Source of the DNA: ZC4RG30 sp039800965
Lineage (GTDB): Bacteria > Pseudomonadota > Gammaproteobacteria > Steroidobacterales > Steroidobacteraceae
NCBI GenBank assembly: GCA_039800965.1
Contig: JBDLPS010000013.1
Coordinates: 1-7,518, forward strand
Length of the DNA: 7,518 nucleotides
Reading direction: 5' to 3'
Below, piece by piece: positions 1-5,357 of the stretch. The position numbers and the translations under genes are program-made. Positions within the stretch are counted from its first letter, which is position 1, and the number at the start of each line of letters is the position of its first letter. The notes beneath the pieces were generated by a model. It had not been told where the DNA came from, searched no databases, and saw nothing but the letters and a program-made list of their open reading frames with translations.

Positions 1-93
1 CAGGTCTTTGCAAACCCCGTACCAACCCGGGAGGAGCAGGTTTCCGGCAGGCAACCCCGGCCACGAGGCCACGACGCACCGCCTGATGGCAGA

Positions 94-1491
94 TCAGGGC
101 CGGGGCGGCACCGGTATCGAACCATTTTGGTGCGCGCCCGCACCAGCGACGACCCAATCTCCGGCAGCGCGCGCCAAAGCACCCCGCGCACGCCAGTAAT
201 CCCTCAGCAGCCCGACGGCCTCACCCTCGGAGGCGAGTATCGACTGGCGCAGGCGCAGGCGCTCGACGGTTGCGCCGGATTGAGTGCCACCACCGATCCG
301 GGCGGCAAGCTGCCGCTGGTTCGGGAGCAAGGCGTCCCGGTATTTCTCGTACAAGGCCCGGGTCGCAGCAACTTCGGCCGAATGGGTCATGAGCTCGCCG
401 TGGGCGGACTGGATGCGCTGTTCGAGCGTGCGCCGTGCGGCACGGTACTCGGCATCGGATGCCAGCAACTGGGCCTGATGCTGGTCGAAAACAGGCAGCT
501 CGACTACGGCATTCGGTCCGGTGAAACTCATGCCGCCCGCTGCGCTTTCGCGGAACACCCCAAGCTCCAGCGTACCCAACCACCGGAAACTCTTCTGCAG
601 CGACAAGCTGCGCAGGCGCACCAGCACGGCCTGCCGGGCAGCACGCAGATCGAGGCGCTGCTGCAGCGCCAAGGACGCAAGCTGCGCCACGTCAGGATCC
701 TTGTCGGGAAGGACAGGCAAGGCGCCCGCTGTCTTCCAGTCGTCGCGCCCCCCGGCCACGCCCATCAGGCGCGAAAGGCTGGCTCTGGCGGTCTGGACGT
801 CGAGCCGGCCCCGCATGACCTGTGTTTCGAGGCCGAACAGGTTGGCGCGCTCATTGGAAACGTCGACAACACCGAATTCCTTGCGGTTGGCCGCGCCGAC
901 GACGACGGTATCCAGCGAAACACGGCCCGCCTCAACTGCCTGCATGCGCAAGTCGAGGACGCGCTCGGCGGCGACCAGTTCGAGCCAGGCCTGATTCACC
1001 TCGGCCGCAATGCCGACGATGCGGTCTGCGGCATCGAGTTGCGCACGCTCGAGGTCCGCACGGGCAACACGTCGTCGCGCCGGCTGGTTCAGCAAGGCGA
1101 GGACATTCTGGAGCACGCCAACAGTCACCGTACGCGTCGGATAGAACGCCGCGAGTGCGCCGCCGGGCTCGCGGACACCGACCACCGCCACGGGATTGGG
1201 CAGCCGGGTCGCGGCGACGAGGTCGGCGCGCGAAACCTCCACGCGCTCGAGCGCGAGCTGCAACTCGGGGCTCGCGAGGTAGGCAATCGATACAGCGGAT
1301 TCTGCGGTCACGCCTGCCGCCAACAGCGCGGCGATGCGCGACTGGACCGCTGCATCGGCGGCTTCGTCACGCCGCCACTCGACGCGGGGCCCGCGGCCCA
1401 GTTCCGGTGCAGCGGCCGTCCTGTCGAGGCTTTCCCTGGCGGAAGGCACGGCGCATGCCGTCAGGCACAGGCCCATCAGGGCCGACACCAT
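94..1491 (-). CDS. TolC-family outer-membrane efflux lipoprotein
   Basis: This 465-residue protein resembles the outer-membrane channel component of tripartite efflux systems (outer membrane efflux protein family, COG1538). The N-terminus has a short hydrophobic stretch ending in a lipobox, L10-T11-A12-C13, so Cys13 would be lipidated after cleavage by signal peptidase II. The rest shows the family's two-repeat layout. Long Ala/Leu/Arg-rich helices lie around 140-245 and 340-445. Shorter beta-like stretches lie around 100-128 (LPNPVAVVGVREPG, then a TVTVGV strand leading to a LNQPARRR turn) and 303-335 (LGTLELGVF, then AVVELPVFDQ). The ELPVFDQ segment matches the 'PIFD' turn typical of the family. 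The start chosen is ATG at 1491, with an AGGGG 13 nt upstream. An in-frame GTG at 1521 would add ten residues including two Arg, giving a better charged signal-peptide n-region, so it is a real alternative. The gene lies 19 nt after the secreted-protein gene, probably in one operon. No RND, ABC or MFS pump or adaptor is visible, so the substrate is unknown. Confidence 0.85.
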   Translation of the reverse strand: MVSALMGLCLTACAVPSARESLDRTAAAPELGRGPRVEWRRDEAADAAVQSRIAALLAAGVTAESAVSIAYLASPELQLALERVEVSRADLVAATRLPNPVAVVGVREPGGALAAFYPTRTVTVGVLQNVLALLNQPARRRVARADLERAQLDAADRIVGIAAEVNQAWLELVAAERVLDLRMQAVEAGRVSLDTVVVGAANRKEFGVVDVSNERANLFGLETQVMRGRLDVQTARASLSRLMGVAGGRDDWKTAGALPVLPDKDPDVAQLASLALQQRLDLRAARQAVLVRLRSLSLQKSFRWLGTLELGVFRESAAGGMSFTGPNAVVELPVFDQHQAQLLASDAEYRAARRTLEQRIQSAHGELMTHSAEVAATRALYEKYRDALLPNQRQLAARIGGGTQSGATVERLRLRQSILASEGEAVGLLRDYWRARGALARAAGDWVVAGAGAHQNGSIPVPPRP

Positions 1492-1504
1492 GCACCGCAG
1501 CGCG

Positions 1505-1517
1505 CCCCTGTCAGGGG
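1505..1517. repeat. Short perfect inverted repeat at a gene junction
   Basis: CCCCTG-T-CAGGGG is a 6-bp perfect inverted repeat around a single base. On the minus strand it covers the stop codon of the secreted-protein gene (1511-1513) and the AGGGG that could serve as ribosome binding site for the downstream lipoprotein gene. The loop is too short for a stable hairpin with all pairs formed. It could be chance in GC-rich DNA. Confidence 0.35.
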
Positions 1518-1843
1518 TCACGGGCGGGGATCTCGCTGAAGGAATAACCGATGAGGCGGTCCTGGAGGAACGAGAAACGGACCTGCAAGGTGAAACGAGA
1601 GGATTTTTCGCGGAGACCCGGGACGCTACCCACCAGCTGCACCGCGGGACCGGCCTGCTCGGCCTTGCCGTGGCCGATGCCATGGGCATCGAGGAAGCGC
1701 ACGACCATCGCGGCACTTGATCCGGAAGGCAGGTCTCGCGCGAGCAATTGCTCCACCTGCTCGCGCGTGGCGAACGCCGAGGAAGCCAGGGCGACAACCC
1801 CGGACGACAACAGGCAGGTGAGTGCGGCAATCCTGCGGATCAT
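1511..1843 (-). CDS. Small secreted protein of unknown function
   Basis: This 110-residue protein is not one I can assign to a named family. It begins with a Sec-type signal peptide: charged MIRR, a hydrophobic core at about 5-22, and a probable signal peptidase I site after Ala25 (A-F-A, then TREQV). The mature part of about 85 residues is a small soluble domain. It contains a helical start (EQVEQLLARDLPSGSS), a segment reading FLDAHGIGHGKAEQ, and a C-terminal half of alternating polar and hydrophobic residues, suggesting beta strands (RFTLQVRFSFLQDRLIGYSF). There is no cysteine in the mature part and no visible catalytic motif. The start is ATG at 1843, because the signal peptide begins exactly there; a longer frame upstream runs into the divergent fghA gene and has no protein-like character. 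No good ribosome binding site precedes it. It is the promoter-proximal gene of a likely two-gene operon with the TolC-type lipoprotein, so an envelope role is inferred. Confidence 0.75.
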   Translation of the reverse strand: MIRRIAALTCLLSSGVVALASSAFATREQVEQLLARDLPSGSSAAMVVRFLDAHGIGHGKAEQAGPAVQLVGSVPGLREKSSRFTLQVRFSFLQDRLIGYSFSEIPARDP

Positions 1844-1890
1844 GGGCGGAACTATACGCGAACGGCGTGCAGCCGTAGGATCCCGCCACC
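1844..1890. promoter_or_regulatory. Divergent promoter region (tentative)
   Basis: These 47 bp separate two divergent operons, so both promoters should lie here or slightly inside the genes. The only AT-rich stretch is ACTATACG at 1851-1858. Read on the minus strand it gives TATAGT (1856-1851), a 5/6 match to a -10 box. Read on the plus strand it gives TATACG (1853-1858), a 4/6 match. Neither has a convincing -35 box at 16-18 nt. The fghA ribosome binding site AGGA (1877-1880) sits 10 nt before its ATG. The promoter assignment is inference from layout and one weak motif. Confidence 0.35.
1862..1876. repeat. Inverted repeat in the fghA leader
   Basis: ACGGC-GTGCA-GCCGT is a perfect 5-bp inverted repeat with a 5-nt centre, directly before the AGGA ribosome binding site of fghA. 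It could be a small leader hairpin or an operator half-site pair. It is short enough to be chance. Confidence 0.3.
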
Positions 1891-2730
1891 ATGACCACCA
1901 TCCTGCAACAGCACCGCGTCCATGGCGGCACGCTGGGCTTCGCCAGCCACGATAGCGACGCCACGGGCACGCCCATGCGCTACTCATTCTTCCGGCCGGC
2001 AGGCGACGGCCCTTTCCCGGTGCTGCTGTGGCTGTCAGGACTTACCTGCACGGAAGAAAACTTCACCACCAAGGCCGGCGCCTACGCGGCGGCAGCACGC
2101 CACGGCCTGGCCGTCCTGGCGTCGGACACGAGCCCACGCGGAGAGGGCGTTCCCGACGATGCCGCCTACGACCTCGGGCAGGGAGCGTCATTCTACGTCG
2201 ATGCCGTGCAGCCACCCTGGTCGACGCATTTCCGCATGGAACGCTATGTCACGGAGGACCTGCTGCGCTCCGCCGCCGAGGTCATGCCGCTGCGCAGCGA
2301 CCGCGTGGGCATCAGCGGACATTCCATGGGCGGGCACGGCGCTCTGACGCTCGCCTTGCGCCATCCCGGTCTGTTCCGGTCGGTAACGGCGTTCGCCCCG
2401 ATCTCGGCCCCCATGCTCTGCCCCTGGGGACGCAAGGCCTTCACGCACTACCTTGGCGAGGACGAGTCGAGCTGGTCGGAACACGATGCGACGGCACTTC
2501 TCGCGGCCGGCGCGGCACGCGGCCATTACGATGACATCCTCGTCGACCAGGGAACGGCTGACTCGTTCCTTGCCGAACAACTGAAGCCGGAGCTGCTGGA
2601 AAACGCCTGCAGCGCAGCCGGACAACGCCTGACCCTGCGACGGCAGGAAGGCTATGACCACTCGTATTATTTCATCACCACGTTCATGGCAGACCACGTC
2701 GCGTGGCACGCGGAACGACTCCGGAACTGA
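1891..2730 (+). CDS. fghA: S-formylglutathione hydrolase
   Basis: This 279-residue cytosolic serine hydrolase of the esterase D family splits S-formylglutathione into formate and glutathione (EC 3.1.2.12). That is the second step of glutathione-dependent formaldehyde detoxification. It has the alpha/beta-hydrolase nucleophile elbow GHSMGG with Ser145. The family's acid motif DQGTADSFL places Asp224 as the catalytic acid, and YDHSYYF places His257 as the catalytic base. Other family signatures are LSGLTCTEENF (50-58), SDTSPRGEGVPDD (78-90), the YDLGQGASFYVDA block (93-105) and HFRMERYVTEDL (113-124). Length matches the family norm of about 280. The ATG at 1891 is preceded by AGGA at a 10-nt gap, and the family's N-terminus starts here. 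It is the first gene of a plus-strand operon and the next start lies 15 nt after its stop. The partner glutathione-dependent formaldehyde dehydrogenase is not in the window. These enzymes also act as general carboxylesterases, so formaldehyde as the physiological context is likely but not proved. Confidence 0.95.
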   Translation: MTTILQQHRVHGGTLGFASHDSDATGTPMRYSFFRPAGDGPFPVLLWLSGLTCTEENFTTKAGAYAAAARHGLAVLASDTSPRGEGVPDDAAYDLGQGASFYVDAVQPPWSTHFRMERYVTEDLLRSAAEVMPLRSDRVGISGHSMGGHGALTLALRHPGLFRSVTAFAPISAPMLCPWGRKAFTHYLGEDESSWSEHDATALLAAGAARGHYDDILVDQGTADSFLAEQLKPELLENACSAAGQRLTLRRQEGYDHSYYFITTFMADHVAWHAERLRN

Positions 2731-2745
2731 CAAGAAGGCACCCCC

Positions 2746-3726
2746 ATGACCGCCTCCGCACGCCCGAAACTCCTGATCACACGCCGCTGGACCGACGAGG
2801 CGGAGCGCTATCTCATCGAGCGCTATGACGTCACGCTGAACGAGGATGACCGGCCCATGGACGTCGCCGCGCTGTCGCAGGCCATGAAGGATTACGACGC
2901 GATCCTCCCCACCGTCACCGACACCATCAACGCGACGGTCGTCGGGACGCCGGGCGCCCGCGTGAAGCTGATCGGCAACTTCGGCGTCGGCTTCAATCAC
3001 ATCGATATCGCCGCCGCGCAGGCCGCCGGCATCACGGTGACCAACACGCCGGACGTACTGACCGATGCCACCGCCGATCTCGCCATCCTGCTCATGCTGA
3101 TGGCCACGCGCCGCGCGGGGGAAGGCGAGCGCGAACTGCGCGAGGGACGCTGGACGGGTTGGCGACCGACACATCTGCTGGGCCAGAGCGTGGCCGGCAA
3201 GACGCTGGGCATCGTGGGCTTTGGCCGCATCGCACAGGCCATGGCGCATCGCGCTCACCACGGTTTTGGCATGCACGTGGCTTACTACGGACGCCGCCGC
3301 GCCCCCGCGGAGGCAGAGGCTGCCTGCAAAGCACGTCATGTGGGCGACATGGATGCCCTCTTAGCCGAGAGCGACGTGTTGTCCCTCCACTGCCCAGGCG
3401 GCGCCGAAACACACCACCTGATCAACGAGGACCGCCTTGCGAAGATGAAGCCGACCGCCGTCATCGTGAACACGGCTCGCGGCACGGTGGTGGATGAAGC
3501 CGCCCTCGCAGCCGCCCTGAGGGCGAACCGTATCGCAGCCGCAGGCCTGGACGTGTACGAACGCGAACCGGTCGTGCACCCGGACCTCGTCGGCCTCCGG
3601 AACGTGGTGCTGCTGCCGCATCTGGGCAGCGCAACGCGCGAAACGCGGACCGCCATGGGGCTGCGCGTGGCACGCAACGTCGACCTGTTCTTCGGCGGAC
3701 AACCGGTACAGGACAAAGTCGTCTGA
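2746..3726 (+). CDS. D-2-hydroxyacid dehydrogenase, probable glyoxylate/hydroxypyruvate reductase
   Basis: This 326-residue cytosolic enzyme belongs to the D-isomer-specific 2-hydroxyacid dehydrogenases. It most likely reduces glyoxylate to glycolate or hydroxypyruvate to D-glycerate. The split catalytic domain covers about 1-105 and 290-326, and contains NFGVGFNHID (78-87), typical of glyoxylate reductases. The nucleotide-binding domain lies between, with VGFGRIAQ at 157-164. The catalytic triad is visible: Arg245 in NTARG, Glu274 in DVYEREP and His292 in LLPHLGSAT. The third Gly of the usual GxGxxG is Ala163. A cluster of Arg183-Arg185 follows strand beta-2 (VAYYGRRR). Both features favour NADP(H) over NAD(H). 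A GAAGG ribosome binding site sits 7 nt before the ATG. The stop overlaps the next start by one base, and the next gene resembles glycerate kinase, which supports hydroxypyruvate as substrate. Phosphonate, formate or other D-2-hydroxyacid substrates cannot be excluded from sequence alone. Confidence 0.88.
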   Translation: MTASARPKLLITRRWTDEAERYLIERYDVTLNEDDRPMDVAALSQAMKDYDAILPTVTDTINATVVGTPGARVKLIGNFGVGFNHIDIAAAQAAGITVTNTPDVLTDATADLAILLMLMATRRAGEGERELREGRWTGWRPTHLLGQSVAGKTLGIVGFGRIAQAMAHRAHHGFGMHVAYYGRRRAPAEAEAACKARHVGDMDALLAESDVLSLHCPGGAETHHLINEDRLAKMKPTAVIVNTARGTVVDEAALAAALRANRIAAAGLDVYEREPVVHPDLVGLRNVVLLPHLGSATRETRTAMGLRVARNVDLFFGGQPVQDKVV

Positions 3727-4616
3727 TGCTGGACGCCGCCTGGGTCGACGACTTCCTCTCCAAGGAGAAGCTGCCGCCACGCTTCAGGCTGCTGCTGGGG
3801 TCGGTCCATGCGCCCGTGGCCCAGCGCATCGCACACGCCGCCCACGAACTGGGAAGGCCGATCGTCGTAGGGCTCTGTGGCTCGCAGGGAAGCGGCAAAT
3901 CGACGATGGCCGCGGTGCTGAAGGCGCTGCTGGAACGCCAGGAACTGCCCACTGCCGTGCTGTCCATCGACGACCTCTACCTCACTCGCGCGGAACGTCA
4001 CGCGCTGGGCCAGAGCGTCCACCCCCTGTTCCGCACCCGCGGCGTACCGGGTACGCACGACGTGCCGCTGGGCATGGCGACGCTGGACGGACTGATGCAG
4101 GGACAGGGCCCGGTGCCGATACCTGCCTTCGACAAGCAACACGACGACCGACGCCCGACAGCGGACTGGCCCGCTGTCCCGGCGCCCGTGCGCATCGTGA
4201 TCCTGGAAGGCTGGTTCGTCGGCGCCCGACCGGAACCATCCGAATCATTGGTCGCAGCGCTCAACCCGCTGGAACGCGACGAAGACGCCACAGGCCACTG
4301 GCGCGCCCACGTGAACGAAGCATTGCGGGGGCCCTACCACGAACTGTTCGCACGGATCGACCTGCAGGTCCTGCTGCGCGCACCCTCCTTCGACGTGGTG
4401 TACGCCTGGCGGCTCGAACAGGAGCACAAACTGCGCGCACGGGTGACGGCCGAGGGCGGTGACCTGTCACGTGTGATGGACGACGCGGGCGTTGCCCGCT
4501 TCATCCAGCACTACGAGCGGATCACCCGCAACATCCTCGCGGAAATGCCCGCGCGGGCGGACATCGTGGTTGAACTGGACGCCTCGAGGGTGCCTGTCCG
4601 GCTACTTGGCGTCTGA
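3726..4616 (+). CDS. P-loop kinase, probable D-glycerate 3-kinase
   Basis: This 296-residue protein is a P-loop kinase of the phosphoribulokinase/uridine kinase superfamily. It most resembles the plant GLYK type of D-glycerate 3-kinase, which makes 3-phosphoglycerate from D-glycerate and ATP. The Walker A motif is GSQGSGKST (52-60). SIDDLYL (80-86) supplies the conserved acidic residues after the second strand. RGVPGTHD (105-112) is a family substrate-region signature, and ILEGWFVG (159-166) is the Walker B-like strand. A basic lid segment follows (YAWRLEQEHKLR, 226-237), then QHYERIT (261-267). Length fits the single-domain bacterial family. The ATG overlaps the reductase stop (TGATG) and has no clear ribosome binding site of its own, so translation is probably coupled. 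The 3' end overlaps ppa on the other strand by 15 bp. Glycerate as substrate is inferred from family resemblance plus the adjacent hydroxypyruvate reductase-like gene. Related kinases of unknown substrate (YggC/Tda10 type) exist. Confidence 0.85.
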   Translation: MLDAAWVDDFLSKEKLPPRFRLLLGSVHAPVAQRIAHAAHELGRPIVVGLCGSQGSGKSTMAAVLKALLERQELPTAVLSIDDLYLTRAERHALGQSVHPLFRTRGVPGTHDVPLGMATLDGLMQGQGPVPIPAFDKQHDDRRPTADWPAVPAPVRIVILEGWFVGARPEPSESLVAALNPLERDEDATGHWRAHVNEALRGPYHELFARIDLQVLLRAPSFDVVYAWRLEQEHKLRARVTAEGGDLSRVMDDAGVARFIQHYERITRNILAEMPARADIVVELDASRVPVRLLGV

Positions 4617-5141
4617 ACGCTTCGCGCGCTCGATCGACTCGAGGATGATCGCCTTGGCGGCATCGGCATCACCCCAACCGAGCACCTTGACCCACTTGCC
4701 GTCTTCGAGATCCTTGTAGTGCTCGAAGAAATGCTGGATCTGCTTGAGGGTGATGTCCGGCAGATCCGTGTAGTTCCTGACGTCCTCGTAGCGGCGAGTG
4801 AGCTTCGGAACCGGCACCGCGACGATCTTCTCATCACCGCCCGCTTCATCCTGCATGCGCAGGACGCCCACGGGACGCACGGCAATGAGCGCGCCCGGGA
4901 TGATGGCGCGATGGTTCGCGATCAGCACGTCGCAAGGATCGCCGTCGTCAGAGAGGGTGTGCGGAATGAAGCCGTAATTGCCGGGGTAACGCATCGGCGT
5001 GTACAGGAACCGGTCTACGACGAGGGCACCGGATTCCTTGTCCATCTCGTACTTGATGGGCTCGCCACCGACGGGGACCTCCACGACGACATTCACTTCT
5101 TCGGGGGGATTCTTGCCGATGGCAATCGCATCAAGACGCAT
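4602..5141 (-). CDS. ppa: Inorganic pyrophosphatase (family I, soluble)
   Basis: This 179-residue cytosolic enzyme hydrolyses pyrophosphate to two phosphates (EC 3.6.1.1). It pulls biosynthetic reactions such as aminoacyl-tRNA and nucleic acid synthesis forward. The family signature DDGDPCDVL lies at 65-73, with metal-binding Asp66, Asp68 and Asp71. Further conserved parts are EVPVGGEPIKYEMDK (21-35), DRFLYTPMRYPGNYGFIP (43-60), the acidic pair Asp98 and Asp103, and HYKDLEDGKW (141-150), which carries the active-site Tyr and Lys. Length and layout match the hexameric E. coli-type enzyme of about 175 residues. GGAG six nt before the ATG is the ribosome binding site. The gene starts 53 nt downstream of the tRNA-Met 3' end on the same strand with no obvious promoter in that gap, so it is probably co-transcribed with the tRNA. 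Its last four codons and stop overlap the kinase gene tail to tail. Confidence 0.97.
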   Translation of the reverse strand: MRLDAIAIGKNPPEEVNVVVEVPVGGEPIKYEMDKESGALVVDRFLYTPMRYPGNYGFIPHTLSDDGDPCDVLIANHRAIIPGALIAVRPVGVLRMQDEAGGDEKIVAVPVPKLTRRYEDVRNYTDLPDITLKQIQHFFEHYKDLEDGKWVKVLGWGDADAAKAIILESIERAKRSDAK

Positions 5142-5155
5142 CTGGGGCTCCGGGG

Positions 5156-5184
5156 CCTGCGGAATTTCTGGAAGGGGCCGCAGG
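5156..5184 (-). repeat. Hairpin between tRNA-Met and ppa
   Basis: A perfect 7-bp inverted repeat, CCTGCGG and CCGCAGG, flanks a 15-nt loop that contains the self-complementary TTCCAGAA. It sits 10 nt after the encoded CCA end of the tRNA and ends 14 nt before the ppa start codon, just ahead of the GGAG ribosome binding site. There is no U-tract, so it does not look like an intrinsic terminator. A role in transcript processing or as a leader structure is inference. Confidence 0.5.
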
Positions 5185-5194
5185 ACACGGGAGA

Positions 5195-5271
5195 TGGTGG
5201 CTAGGGAGGGACTCGAACCCTCGACCCCGGCATTATGAGTGCCGTGCTCTAACCAGCTGAGCTACCTAGCC
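5195..5271 (-). tRNA. tRNA-Met (anticodon CAT), elongator type
   Basis: On the minus strand this is a complete 77-nt cloverleaf with an encoded CCA end. The acceptor stem is GGCTAGG with CCTAGCC, followed by discriminator A and CCA. The D stem is GCTC/GAGC around AGCTGGTTA. The anticodon stem is CGGCA/TGCCG with loop CTCATAA, placing anticodon CAT at 5235-5237. The T arm is GAGGG-TTCGAGT-CCCTC. It carries a normal first acceptor pair (G-C), unlike initiator tRNA-Met. The acceptor and loop sequences are much closer to E. coli elongator tRNA-Met than to the CAT-reading tRNA-Ile2, although the latter cannot be wholly excluded without the tilS identity elements being scored. A strong promoter lies directly upstream and ppa lies downstream. 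Confidence 0.96.
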
Positions 5272-5291
5272 ATGGTGCTGCGGGGCCGCGG

Positions 5292-5320
5292 ATTGTCCGG
5301 GGCCCGCCCGGGGGTGTCAA
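5292..5320 (-). promoter_or_regulatory. Sigma-70-type promoter for tRNA-Met (and ppa)
   Basis: On the minus strand there is a perfect -35 box TTGACA (5320-5315), a 17-nt spacer and a -10 box GACAAT (5297-5292, 4/6 match). The -10 box is about 20 nt before the mature tRNA 5' end. The stretch after it, CCGCGGCCCCGC, is a GC-rich discriminator, typical of stable-RNA promoters under stringent control. It lies within 70 nt after the stop of the upstream glycosyltransferase gene, so it makes tRNA-Met and probably ppa independent of that operon. Confidence 0.7.
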
Positions 5321-5357
5321 GCCAACAGGCCTGCTGCACCCCTGCCGGCGAGCAGCG

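Noticed and set aside
1..93. Possible start of another minus-strand gene left of the TolC-type gene (a GTG at 79)
   Set aside because: All three minus-strand frames stay open over this short GC-rich stretch, and none gives a recognisable N-terminus or a clear ribosome binding site, so no gene can be supported.
127..1539. A 470-codon open frame on the plus strand opposite the TolC-type gene
   Set aside because: Its translation has no domain character, it is rich in Arg, Gly, His and Gln, and it mirrors the codon bias of the real minus-strand gene. It is a GC-driven antisense shadow.
1492..1830. N-terminal extension of the TolC-type gene up to an ATG at 1830
   Set aside because: It would overlap nearly all of the secreted-protein gene in another frame, and the extension is Ser/Arg/Pro-rich with no signal peptide. 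The lipobox signal begins near 1491 (or 1521).
2188..3339. A 383-codon minus-strand frame across fghA and the reductase
   Set aside because: It crosses two well-supported genes, has no recognisable motifs, and fits the high-GC shadow pattern.
4547..4560. CCCGCGCGGG palindrome inside the kinase gene
   Set aside because: It is a short palindrome in GC-rich coding sequence, expected by chance, with no follow-on T-tract or link to a regulatory position.
5195..5271. Reading the CAT tRNA as initiator tRNA or tRNA-Ile2
   Set aside because: The acceptor has a normal first G-C pair, unlike the initiator. The GGCTAGG acceptor and the anticodon arm are closer to elongator tRNA-Met than to tRNA-Ile2.
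5331..5355. Possible terminator after the GT-C gene (CTGCT and AGCAG arms)
   Set aside because: The stem is only 5 bp, the loop is long, and no U-tract follows. The arms overlap the last base pairs before the gene's stop and the promoter region, so it is not convincing.
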